DNA of 64,000 nucleotides from Bacteroidales bacterium (GTDB lineage Bacteria; Bacteroidota; Bacteroidia; Bacteroidales; M50B96): NCBI GenBank assembly GCA_021740905.1, contig JAIOYV010000004.1, positions 1 to 64,000 of the forward strand, read 5' to 3'. Shown piece by piece: positions 1 to 7,403 of this stretch (position 1 is its first letter; each line of letters starts with the position of its first letter). The notes under the pieces were generated by a model. It saw only the letters and a program-made list of their open reading frames with translations, ran no database searches and was not told where the DNA came from. The position numbers and the translations under genes were made by a program.

Positions 1-379
1 TGTTTCAACAAGGGGAAAGTCGAATTTTTTATACTTTTATGCAGTGGAATAAAGCCCATAATTTTTTTTAAAAGTTTGCGCTTCAAAAATTGGAATTTTC
101 GGGCTTTATTCCTATATTAATCTTTCGGACAGCTATGCATATTTGGGAAATAAAAGTCAACTGACAAGGTTGACAAAGAAGAAATAGAGTTAACATATGA
201 TTATATTAACAAGTTACCGCCAAGTGTAGGAAAACAGAAACGACAGACAGAAAATTGAAAAGTAAACCATTGTGAAAGGACAGAAAAACGAAATATTGAT
301 AAGACCAGAAAGCCGATCCGATATTTTTTATTTTTTGCCCACCACACATTTTTAAAAACAATTGCCTACTCACATTGCA

Positions 380-432
380 CACATTGCCAAAGCCCCACTA
401 GCCAACTCTGAAACCAACGCTTTGTCAAAGAG
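380..432 (+). repeat. 53-base direct repeat, left copy, beside restriction-modification module
   Basis: Begins CACATTGCCAAAGCC and ends CTTTGTCAAAGAG. By hand alignment it matches 4271-4323 at 45 of 53 positions without gaps and in the same orientation. The two copies lie outside the promoters of the methyltransferase and endonuclease genes, so the whole module sits between them. The end contains the small palindrome CTTTGTCAAAG. Relation to a recombination site is inference. Confidence 0.7.
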
Positions 433-504
433 TGCAATTTTTGCCTATCCAATTAAATAAATGTAAAAAGAATATTTTTTTATTATTAGAAAAAAAATCT
501 TTTC

Positions 505-512
505 TATCTTTG
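505..512 (+). promoter_or_regulatory. -7 box of the methyltransferase promoter
   Basis: TATCTTTG matches the Bacteroidota TAnnTTTG consensus, about 35 bases before the ATG at 548. The upstream -33 region is T-rich without a clear TTG. It supports the start at 548. Confidence 0.45.
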
Positions 513-547
513 CGAAGTAACTATCATAATCTGATACTTGTTTCATT

Positions 548-3217
548 ATGGCAAAACAATTTTATAAAGCTGTATATTTCAGCGACTACCCTTCGGAAGA
601 CTCAAAAGATAAATCTGTAACACTTGCATTCAGTGAGCCTGAAGAACCTTATTTTTCTAAGGTAAAAGACTTGACAACTCAAGAAATAAAAGAACTTATT
701 GGAATCGAAACATACAAACAACTTGCTCTTTTTGCCGAGAAACAAGAACGTTCAATTAACCAAGTTGTTAAACGACTTATCAAGCAAAAACTTCCTGAGA
801 TAGACAAAGTTGATGGAGTTACAGAAAAAGATGTAACATTTGTAAAAAGCAAAGACATACCTTTTCAAAGATGGTATCCTTATATTGAAGGTTATTCTCC
901 TGACTTTGTAAAATCGTTAATTAAAAACTACGGAATAACAGATGCTCTTATTTACGAGCCTTTTGCAGGAACAGGAACAACACTTCTGGCGGCTGATGAT
1001 TTGGGATTGTCAACAGTATATTCAGAAGTAAATCCATTATTACAATTTCTCATTCAGACGAAACTTAATGTTTTAAAAGCAAAAGAATCTCAAAGGAAAA
1101 AGCTATCCAAAGACCTCAAGGATATTCAAAAATCTATTTTGAAAAATCTCAATAAATTTGAAGAAGATAAATCGCTAAGAGAATCCTATAAGTCCTTATT
1201 TTCTGATAAAAAATATTTTCCTGATGAAACTCTTGAGCAAGTATTAAGACTAAGGTCATATATTGATATAGTCAAATTAGAAGATGAACTACTAGCAGAT
1301 ACTTTAGCCGTAGCTTTTATTTCTTGTTTACTTCCAGTATCATATCTTAAGAAAGTTGGGGATGTCAGATTTAAAACAGCGAAAGAAATTGAAAAAGACC
1401 TTAAAACTTTAAATGAAATTTTGCCAGACAAAATAGGAAACATCGCAGAAGATGTGTTGAATTTTGACTATAAGCTAAAAGGAAAGCCCGAATTCATTCT
1501 TTCAAATGCAAAAAATATCGGTCGGGTAAATGATTTAAAAATTGGAGCAATTATTACTAGTCCACCTTATTTAAATGGAACAAACTATTTTAGAAATACC
1601 AAAATAGAACTTTGGTTTCTAAGGTATTTACAATTTGAAAATGATTTGCGTTTTTTTAGAGACCAAGCGCTAACTAGTGGAATTAATGATGTTAAAAAGG
1701 AATATGCCTATGTTAATGGGTTTGACATTGCATCAAAAAGTAGCTTACTGAAAGCAACACTTATTGAATTAAATAAAAATGCTTATGATTCTAGAATACC
1801 AATAATGGCACAAAGTTATTTTAAAGAGATGTATACAATCTTTAATGATGCAAAACCATTATTAGAACAAAATGCTAAAGTATTTATTGATATTGGAGAT
1901 TCTATTTTTAGCGGTGTTCACATTAATACAGATGACATATTAATTGAGTTAATGCAGGAATTGGGGTATGAATTTATTGAAAACAAGATTTTAAGAAAAA
2001 GACGCTCTCGAAATCAAGAAATACTTACCCAATCTTTATTGGTTTTTGAATATAAGGAAAAGCAACAAAATCCTAAAAATGGAAAATCAAAATTCCATTG
2101 GAAAAAAAATTGGGATAATTTCAGAAACGAAATCCCACATCAACAAGAACCATATTCTAGTAGAAATTGGGGGCATAATAATCATTCTCTTTGCTCTTAT
2201 CAAGGAAAGTTAAAGCCAGCAATCGCTCATCATCTTGTAAATACCTTTGTACCTGAAAACGGATCTGTTCTTGATCCCTTCTCAGGTGTGGGAACCATTC
2301 CTTTTGAAGCAGCATTAGCAGGAAAATTATCTTACGGCATTGATATTAGCTTGCCCGCTTACTATATCTCTTATGCTAAAGTGAATGCTCCAATATCTTC
2401 TGAATCTTTTTCTTATATTGAAGCATTAGATAATTTTATTAAAACCAATGAGTGTACTAAAAAGGAAATTGATGAAGTGAAAAATTTCGGATTCAACAAA
2501 AAGTTATCTGAATACTATGAAGAAAACACATTAAAAGAAATATTGCTTGCCCGTAGATTTGTAAAGGAAAACTATCCGTCAACGCCAAGCGAAATGTTAG
2601 TCGTTGGTTCATTACTTCATATTCTTCACGGAAATAGACCTTACGCATTAAGCAGACGCTCACATCCTATTGTTCCATATGCACCTACTGGCGAATTCAT
2701 TTACAAAAGTTTAATTGAAAAGCTTTATGAAAAAGTAAATAGAGTTATCAACGAAGATTTACCACTTAATTTTAAAAATGGTAAAATATTTAATCAAGAC
2801 ACAACGATAGTTTGGCCACAAGAAATTAATGATCTTGATGCTATAATTACCTCGCCACCATTTTTTGACAGCACTAGATTTTACTTGGCTAATTGGATTA
2901 GGATCTGGTTTACTGGGTGGTCAGAAATTGATTTTAAACATCAGCCAAAATCATTTGTAGATGAACGACAAAAAGTTGATTTTGCCATTTACGAATCCAT
3001 ATTTCGACAAGCAAAGGAACGAATGAAAAAGGATGGGGCTTTTGTCCTACATCTCGGAAAGAGCAATAAATGTGATATGGCGTTAGAACTTCAAAAAATC
3101 AGTAAACGATGGTTTAAAACAGCTGACTTATTTGATGAAAGTGTTGAACATTGCGAATCACACGGAATTAGAGACAAAGGAACGGTGACTTCGCATCAAT
3201 ATCTTGTACTAGTCTAA
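548..3217 (+). CDS. Tandem-domain DNA methyltransferase (restriction-modification)
   Basis: 889-residue protein with two N6/N4-type amino-methyltransferase modules. Module 1 has the AdoMet-binding motif EPFAGTGTT (about residue 137) and catalytic TSPPY (about 337). Module 2 has DPFSGVGT (about 576) and TSPPF (about 768). Two complete modules in one chain are typical of enzymes that methylate the two different strands of an asymmetric site. Residues 53-85 (TYKQLALFAEKQE then SINQVVKRLIKQKLPE) resemble a ribbon-helix-helix DNA-binding unit, so the enzyme may repress its own promoter; this is inference. The stop codon is one base from the stop of the convergent HNH endonuclease gene, its presumed partner. 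Codons are AT-rich compared with core genes, suggesting acquisition. Target base and site cannot be read from the sequence. Confidence 0.88.
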   Translation: MAKQFYKAVYFSDYPSEDSKDKSVTLAFSEPEEPYFSKVKDLTTQEIKELIGIETYKQLALFAEKQERSINQVVKRLIKQKLPEIDKVDGVTEKDVTFVKSKDIPFQRWYPYIEGYSPDFVKSLIKNYGITDALIYEPFAGTGTTLLAADDLGLSTVYSEVNPLLQFLIQTKLNVLKAKESQRKKLSKDLKDIQKSILKNLNKFEEDKSLRESYKSLFSDKKYFPDETLEQVLRLRSYIDIVKLEDELLADTLAVAFISCLLPVSYLKKVGDVRFKTAKEIEKDLKTLNEILPDKIGNIAEDVLNFDYKLKGKPEFILSNAKNIGRVNDLKIGAIITSPPYLNGTNYFRNTKIELWFLRYLQFENDLRFFRDQALTSGINDVKKEYAYVNGFDIASKSSLLKATLIELNKNAYDSRIPIMAQSYFKEMYTIFNDAKPLLEQNAKVFIDIGDSIFSGVHINTDDILIELMQELGYEFIENKILRKRRSRNQEILTQSLLVFEYKEKQQNPKNGKSKFHWKKNWDNFRNEIPHQQEPYSSRNWGHNNHSLCSYQGKLKPAIAHHLVNTFVPENGSVLDPFSGVGTIPFEAALAGKLSYGIDISLPAYYISYAKVNAPISSESFSYIEALDNFIKTNECTKKEIDEVKNFGFNKKLSEYYEENTLKEILLARRFVKENYPSTPSEMLVVGSLLHILHGNRPYALSRRSHPIVPYAPTGEFIYKSLIEKLYEKVNRVINEDLPLNFKNGKIFNQDTTIVWPQEINDLDAIITSPPFFDSTRFYLANWIRIWFTGWSEIDFKHQPKSFVDERQKVDFAIYESIFRQAKERMKKDGAFVLHLGKSNKCDMALELQKISKRWFKTADLFDESVEHCESHGIRDKGTVTSHQYLVLV

Positions 3218-3218
3218 T

Positions 3219-4193
3219 CTATTCAAAGCCCAGCAACTTTTTATTTTCGGGAGAAAGATTATCAACCAATTCATAAACAAGTAAAATCTTTTTGATTTCC
3301 TTAATACGTTTTGGTAGGTCTGATTTCTCTCTGACTTGCAAATAACGTTCAACCCCTTTATTGACATCAATATTATGATTCATAATTGGGAGCTTATTTG
3401 AAATCAAGTCAATATTTGCCCCGGTAATTCTCGCAAGATCAATTAACTCATTATTTGTATAGAACTTACTTGGCCATTTATCTCTTTTATTTTCATTGGC
3501 ATTTTTTGAAAGTAATGCTGCATTCTCCTTTTTAAGTGGATAGAGATACTTTGATGGTAAAATGTGGTCAATTGACCATGTGTCGCGTTGATTAATATCC
3601 AATGGTTCTTTTGTCTTGAAACATCGGCTTTCAAATCTTTCAAATAAATCCTTAAAGTCAATTGATTCGTTTTCTTCTTCTATAAATAAATCAGCGATCC
3701 TTCTTCTAACGGCAGATTCGTGCAACTGCTCTTTTGTTCTTTTGGGATTTAAAACTGCATTAATGGCTCCTTTACAACTTCTACATTCCATTTGTTTCTC
3801 TAAAGGCCCCCAGCCAGAATGTTTGCTAAAAGCATTGAAAGGCAAAATTCGAGTACAAACATTACATTGCTTCCAGTATGATTCAGGGTGTTCTGTCGCA
3901 ATCCGAAAAAAACCTTCCCAAAACCTTAAGGCAGTCGTAGCATCAGCACTATTGTATTCTTCTTCCCAGTTGTCAAAGGGTAGGTCTGTTTCCTTAGAAT
4001 GGACAAAGCCACAATGTTGGCACTTCCAAACGGCTGTTTCAATGGCTTCTTGGGGTGTTAACAGTTTTTGTCCTACTTGAACATAGTTCATTTCTTGACA
4101 ACTTACACATTTATAAGCTACCCAAGCATCGTGATAAGGAACGCCAGCAACTCTTAAAATTCCAGTTTCATTAATTGTTCTTCTTCGTGCCAT
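3219..4193 (-). CDS. HNH endonuclease with zinc ribbons, partner of the methyltransferase
   Basis: 324-residue protein. Two pairs of CxxC motifs (C29/C32 with C58/C61, and C110/C113 with C137/C140) look like two zinc ribbons. An HNH nuclease core follows: SIDHILPSK around 207-215, then AALLSKNANENKRDKW around 225-240, giving the His and Asn residues expected for the beta-beta-alpha-metal fold. Its tail-to-tail pairing with the methyltransferase, one base apart, marks it as the restriction half of a type II-like system. Its promoter box is at 4217-4224 on the same strand, so the two genes have separate promoters at opposite ends. Cleavage specificity is unknown. It could instead be a modification-independent nuclease, but the context argues for restriction. 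Confidence 0.8.
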   Translation of the reverse strand: MARRRTINETGILRVAGVPYHDAWVAYKCVSCQEMNYVQVGQKLLTPQEAIETAVWKCQHCGFVHSKETDLPFDNWEEEYNSADATTALRFWEGFFRIATEHPESYWKQCNVCTRILPFNAFSKHSGWGPLEKQMECRSCKGAINAVLNPKRTKEQLHESAVRRRIADLFIEEENESIDFKDLFERFESRCFKTKEPLDINQRDTWSIDHILPSKYLYPLKKENAALLSKNANENKRDKWPSKFYTNNELIDLARITGANIDLISNKLPIMNHNIDVNKGVERYLQVREKSDLPKRIKEIKKILLVYELVDNLSPENKKLLGFE

Positions 4194-4216
4194 AGAAAAA
4201 TAAATTACTATTTTTG

Positions 4217-4224
4217 CAAAAGTA
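4217..4224 (-). promoter_or_regulatory. -7 box of the HNH endonuclease promoter
   Basis: On the minus strand it reads TACTTTTG, a match to TAnnTTTG, 24 bases before the ATG at 4193. No clear -33 TTG was found. Confidence 0.4.
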
Positions 4225-4270
4225 ACAAATACTTTGATTATTAATTGGTTTATGCCATAGAGATTTCAAG

Positions 4271-4323
4271 CACATTGCCAAAGCCACACGAGCCAACGCG
4301 ATAACCAAAACTTTGTCAAAGAG
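4271..4323 (+). repeat. 53-base direct repeat, right copy
   Basis: Matches 380-432 at 45 of 53 positions in the same orientation. It lies just upstream of the endonuclease promoter, closing the roughly 3.9-kb restriction-modification segment. The surrounding 4194-4654 has no gene; its open frames at 4429 and 4465 overlap palindromic sequence and look like chance. Confidence 0.7.
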
Positions 4324-4500
4324 CTTGCAAAGCCAACACAACGAGAAATATTGTTTTAAAAAATTTGCCAACACTTAAAAAAATAAAAAACGCTGACACA
4401 CGAGCCGACAGAAAAGACAAAAAGTAAAATGACAATGACACGGAAACTGAATAATGACAATGGTTTACAAGACTGGAAGACAGAACACAAGGCGGTAACA

Positions 4501-4627
4501 GGCGGTATATTTTATTGCCGGGTTAGTGCAGGTTTCAGCGTTTCTGCATCTAATAAACTTTCGTGTAACTTGACAGGACAGTGCTTCGAAATCGGCAACA
4601 AAAACATACCGCCAATCCGTTGTATGC
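4501..4627. repeat. Large palindromic element, attC-like, before the HEPN-like gene
   Basis: GGCGGTATATTTTATTGCC (4501-4519) pairs imperfectly with 4594-4613, whose reverse complement begins GGCGGTATG and ends GTTGCC. About 74 bases lie between the arms. The outer right edge, GTTGTATGC (4619-4627), is the exact reverse complement of GCATACAAC at 5378-5386 on the far side of the next gene. It resembles a folded recombination site of the integron attC type, but it lacks a strict GTTRRRY core, so that identity is only a suggestion. Confidence 0.45.
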
Positions 4628-4654
4628 AAGCAATGAAAAAACGAAAATCTACAA

Positions 4655-5373
4655 ATGAATCTAACCATAAAAGAAAGCTATAACCGACCATTTGAATTTA
4701 TTCCTCAAACTGTTTTATGGACTATCAAGCATCGAGATTCAGAGACGAAAAATGATAATCTAGTTGGAATAAATGCTTCGATTATTCTCAATTTGACTTC
4801 ATTAATTGAGTCGTTTAACAAAGAGCTTATGATTAGTTGGATTAAAATCATCTGTCAGAATCAAAAGCAGAACCTGAAATTGAAAATGATGATTTGCCAA
4901 ATTGGGATATTTCAATGGGTGAATTCTTACTAGAAAGATTGACAGATGAATTAGTTCTCGAAATAGAATCTTCCGAATGGAACAAACAACTCAAGTTATT
5001 TACTAAAATCACAAACAACGAAGTAAAAAACATAGTTGAACTAGAGACCCTTAATGGAATGAATCAACTATTTAAATATAGGAATATCATAACGCACGGG
5101 AACAAATTAAGCATGGTTGAATGGAATTATGATAATAAAACATCAGAAAGATTAGAACCAAATAAGTTTGAAGCAATATTTACTTTCTTAAAACAACAAA
5201 ACCTTGTTACCGAAAAATTAAAAGATGTAAAATCAAACATTTTTGAATTAACTTTTTCCAATGACGTGGTTGACTATTTCATTGTTACCATAAATAAATA
5301 TCTTGACCAAGTAAGAGAATCATTCGGAATATCTGCCGAAATGAATAAACCATTATTTGAATTAAAAATATAA
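4655..5373 (+). pseudogene. Frameshifted gene with HEPN-like RNxxxH motif
   Basis: Two frames together form one protein of about 239 residues. The first begins at ATG 4655 (MNLTIKESYNRPFEF...). The second is open after a stop at 4843 and runs to 5373. The second frame is clearly coding upstream of its first possible start (SESKAEPEIENDDLPNWD), so the reading frame changes between about 4830 and 4858, apparently by one or two bases. YRNIITHGNKL at about 5081-5113 fits the RNxxxH signature of HEPN ribonuclease domains, common in antiphage and toxin proteins. Function is not established. The shift could be a sequencing error, phase variation or true decay. The gene sits between two palindromic elements like a mobile cassette. 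Confidence 0.6.
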
Positions 5374-5377
5374 GCCA

Positions 5378-5459
5378 GCATACAACAAGTAAGCATCGTT
5401 TTTAGCCAAAGCCAAATATCCCGACAAAAAATCGAGACAGGGGGTGCTTAGTGTTGAAC
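5378..5459 (+). repeat. attC-like palindromic element after the HEPN-like gene
   Basis: An 80-base element starting five bases after the stop codon. Its arms CAACAAGTAAGCA (5383-5395) and TGCTTAGTGTTG (5445-5456) pair with an unpaired extra base. It ends in GTTGAAC (5453-5459), which fits the integron core site GTTRRRY. The opposite edge ATACAAC fits the partner box RYYYAAC at all but one position. Size, position directly behind an ORF, and extrahelical bases all fit attC, but no integrase gene is in the window. Confidence 0.45.
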
Positions 5460-5494
5460 TAAAGCCCACCATCACCGAACGCCATTATTCAATC

Positions 5495-6655
5495 TTATTT
5501 TATTACCTCCGTCCCATCTGGCTGCAAAGAAAACCTTCCCTTCGATTTGTCGTGAACGGGGTCGGATGTAGCCCAGGGCCATCCACCAAATTGGGTTCGT
5601 TGATAGGTCTGTATAGTTTCTTGCAAATCGGCTTTTGTGTTGGCCACAAAAGGACCATATTGAATTATGGGTTCATCTATGGGGCGACCTTGCAGGAATA
5701 ATAAAGAGCCTTCTTTGGAACCGTTTATTATTTTGACTTCCTTTTCAGAATCAAGTTCAATGTGATGTTTTTGTGTGATGTTTTTTTCTCCGATGGTAAT
5801 TGCATCACCCTGATAAAAATACAACGAACGGGTTACCTCCTCCTTAATCGCAGGGATAATAAATTCTACATTCCCATCCATTTTAATAGTCCATATCTGA
5901 ACATGGTTTTGGGGATCGGCAGCCCAGGAATCGGGCGTTGGTGGAAGTGATACCTGATTGCCGTAATAGCCGGCTACCAGCTTAATATGGGTTTCATTGC
6001 CTTTTGTGTCTTTTACCTTGATCACAGGAATATCCTCACTCCATAGCATTTTATAATGAGGCTCTACTTTTTTGCTTTTCACGGGTAAATTCAACCAAAT
6101 TTGGAAAAGCTCAAAGGGATTGGAATCCTTATTTAAAAGGGGAAACATCTCGGCATGTTGAACGCCTTTTCCGGCTGTAAGCCATTGCACGTCGCCCTTT
6201 CCAAATCGCCCGGCTGCACCCAGCGAATCGGAATGATCGACCAGGCCTTTTGTAACCACAGTCACTGTCTCGAAACCACTATGTGGATGGGCAGGAAAGC
6301 CCGGAACTTTTGATCCATGATACATGTTCCATCCATCCTTTCCGGCAAAATCCTGTCCGATATTTCGCCCTTTCAGGCTACGGTTTGGGCCCAGTTCATC
6401 ATTACCTCCGGGATATTCATCGTAATGGTAAGCACAAAAAATAAAGGGATACTGAGTTTCCCATGGTGAACTTAATGGTTTGATACGTAGAATGGGTGAA
6501 TTATTTGTCATCTCTAATAGTTTTTTTGCAATTCCTGTTTGTGACATGATAACAGATCCTGCAGTAACCAATCCGGTCTTATTGATAAACTTCCTACGGC
6601 TAAGTTTGCTGGTCATATAGGTTAATCTTTTAATAGGTTCTTTCATTGTCCACAT
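5495..6655 (-). CDS. Pirin-family protein with Tat signal
   Basis: 386-residue bicupin of the pirin family, whose members bind metal through cupin histidines and act as quercetinases or redox-sensing regulators. The metal-site motifs HPHSGFETVTVV and, after it, GDVQWLTAGKGVQHAE are intact. The N-terminus carries a twin-arginine signal (LSRRKFINKTG, then hydrophobic LVTAGSVIM), so a folded, metal-loaded protein is probably exported; most pirins are cytoplasmic. The start at 6655 puts 18 residues before the twin arginines; an internal ATG (MTSKLSRRKF) is an equally good start. The 4Fe-4S gene lies 11 bases upstream on the same strand, suggesting a two-gene operon controlled from the dyad at 6930-6952. 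Substrate is unknown. Confidence 0.85.
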   Translation of the reverse strand: MWTMKEPIKRLTYMTSKLSRRKFINKTGLVTAGSVIMSQTGIAKKLLEMTNNSPILRIKPLSSPWETQYPFIFCAYHYDEYPGGNDELGPNRSLKGRNIGQDFAGKDGWNMYHGSKVPGFPAHPHSGFETVTVVTKGLVDHSDSLGAAGRFGKGDVQWLTAGKGVQHAEMFPLLNKDSNPFELFQIWLNLPVKSKKVEPHYKMLWSEDIPVIKVKDTKGNETHIKLVAGYYGNQVSLPPTPDSWAADPQNHVQIWTIKMDGNVEFIIPAIKEEVTRSLYFYQGDAITIGEKNITQKHHIELDSEKEVKIINGSKEGSLLFLQGRPIDEPIIQYGPFVANTKADLQETIQTYQRTQFGGWPWATSDPVHDKSKGRFSLQPDGTEVIK

Positions 6656-6666
6656 TATTTTACAAA

Positions 6667-6888
6667 TTACTTATTCATTGTGTAGGACAAGGCACCTGAT
6701 GGACATGTTTTTATTTGAGCCATCAGCTCTTCACTTGTTGCGTTTTCTATTTTGATCCAGGGTTTTTCGCCCGGTTTATAAACTTGTGGCAAGGCACCCA
6801 CACACTTTGCTGCATGTATGCATAGACCGGGTTTCCATGCTATTGTAATTTCTCCGTTGTTATATTCATGTACTTTTTCAGGATTCAT
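6667..6888 (-). CDS. Small divergent 4Fe-4S mono-cluster protein (YjdI-like)
   Basis: 73 residues with CIHAAKCV and a later KTCPSGALSY, giving the three or four cysteines of the single-cluster ferredoxin-like YjdI family. It probably carries electrons or senses redox state; the partner enzyme is not known. It is the first gene of a likely operon with the pirin gene, 11 bases apart. Start at 6888 is supported by length and by the operator-like dyad about 42 bases upstream. Confidence 0.8.
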   Translation of the reverse strand: MNPEKVHEYNNGEITIAWKPGLCIHAAKCVGALPQVYKPGEKPWIKIENATSEELMAQIKTCPSGALSYTMNK

Positions 6889-6929
6889 CGTTTCGTTTTT
6901 AATGAACTAATCACTTTTCTGTCTTTAAC

Positions 6930-6952
6930 AACATTTGTTTGGAACAAATGTT
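6930..6952. promoter_or_regulatory. Operator-like dyad upstream of the pirin operon
   Basis: Perfect 10-base inverted repeat AACATTTGTT / AACAAATGTT around a 3-base centre, 42-64 bases before the 4Fe-4S start codon. The size and spacing suit a dimeric repressor or activator such as an HxlR, MarR or CRP-type protein. The regulator is not encoded next to it. Confidence 0.5.
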
Positions 6953-7249
6953 TACTTGTATTTGGTCTCCCAATAGAGGGAAGACACAATTCTTCTTTCG
7001 GTATATACCTACCCTATGGTCTGCTCCGAAATGTTGGCCGCTTCCACAATGCTTGTTCCGTATATCTGGAATTCCTCTTGTCTGGTTTAGGATATAGAAA
7101 AGCTAGGCGAAAGGATTTGTGCGGCAGCAAAGTTGGTACTTGGCAAATAAGTGAGGCAAATCCAAAATCAACCCTATTTAGCCCCAGGCCCTCAGAAATA
7201 AGATTTCACTCCTTTTCCATTGAAAAGCACCAACTTAAGAAATAAAGCG

Positions 7250-7257
7250 TACTTTTG
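7250..7257 (+). promoter_or_regulatory. -7 box, probable promoter of the DEAD-box helicase
   Basis: TACTTTTG fits TAnnTTTG; no -33 TTG at normal spacing. If used, the mRNA leader would be about 140 bases, as is common for cold-induced helicase genes. Confidence 0.35.
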
Positions 7258-7403
7258 CAGCGCTTTTTCGATGGAAGAGGCAGTGCAAAAGGATTCTTAT
7301 GTGATGGGCTATTTAATTTGACCAATTCAATCTTGTCCTTTTTCACATACGAATTTTAACAACCGGGACGCAAAAAGTAAGCCCGGGCATTTTATTTTTT
7401 TGA

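Larger units (their letters stand above)
1..547. other. Gene-free left flank of the island
   Basis: AT-rich stretch with no convincing gene. It contains a perfect 12-base inverted repeat (46-57 with 101-112, 43-base loop) that could be a transcription terminator or an element end, the left copy of the 53-base direct repeat (380-432), and the promoter of the methyltransferase gene (505-512). A short open frame from 432 overlaps that promoter and is not believed to be coding. Confidence 0.5.
6889..7403. other. Gene-free divergent spacer between the pirin operon and the helicase gene
   Basis: 515 bases with regulatory content only: the dyad at 6930-6952 and a -7 box at 7250-7257. An open frame across 6868-7245 has no recognisable protein character and overlaps the start of the 4Fe-4S gene. 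Confidence 0.5.

Noticed and set aside
3616-4080. 154-codon open frame on the plus strand
   Set aside because: Opposite the HNH endonuclease gene, which has intact zinc-ribbon and HNH motifs.
4501-4627. Confident attC call for the left palindrome
   Set aside because: Its outer GTTGTAT does not satisfy GTTRRRY, so it is reported only as attC-like.
6868-7245. 125-codon open frame in the pirin-helicase spacer
   Set aside because: Overlaps the 4Fe-4S gene start and the operator-like dyad; no recognisable protein features.
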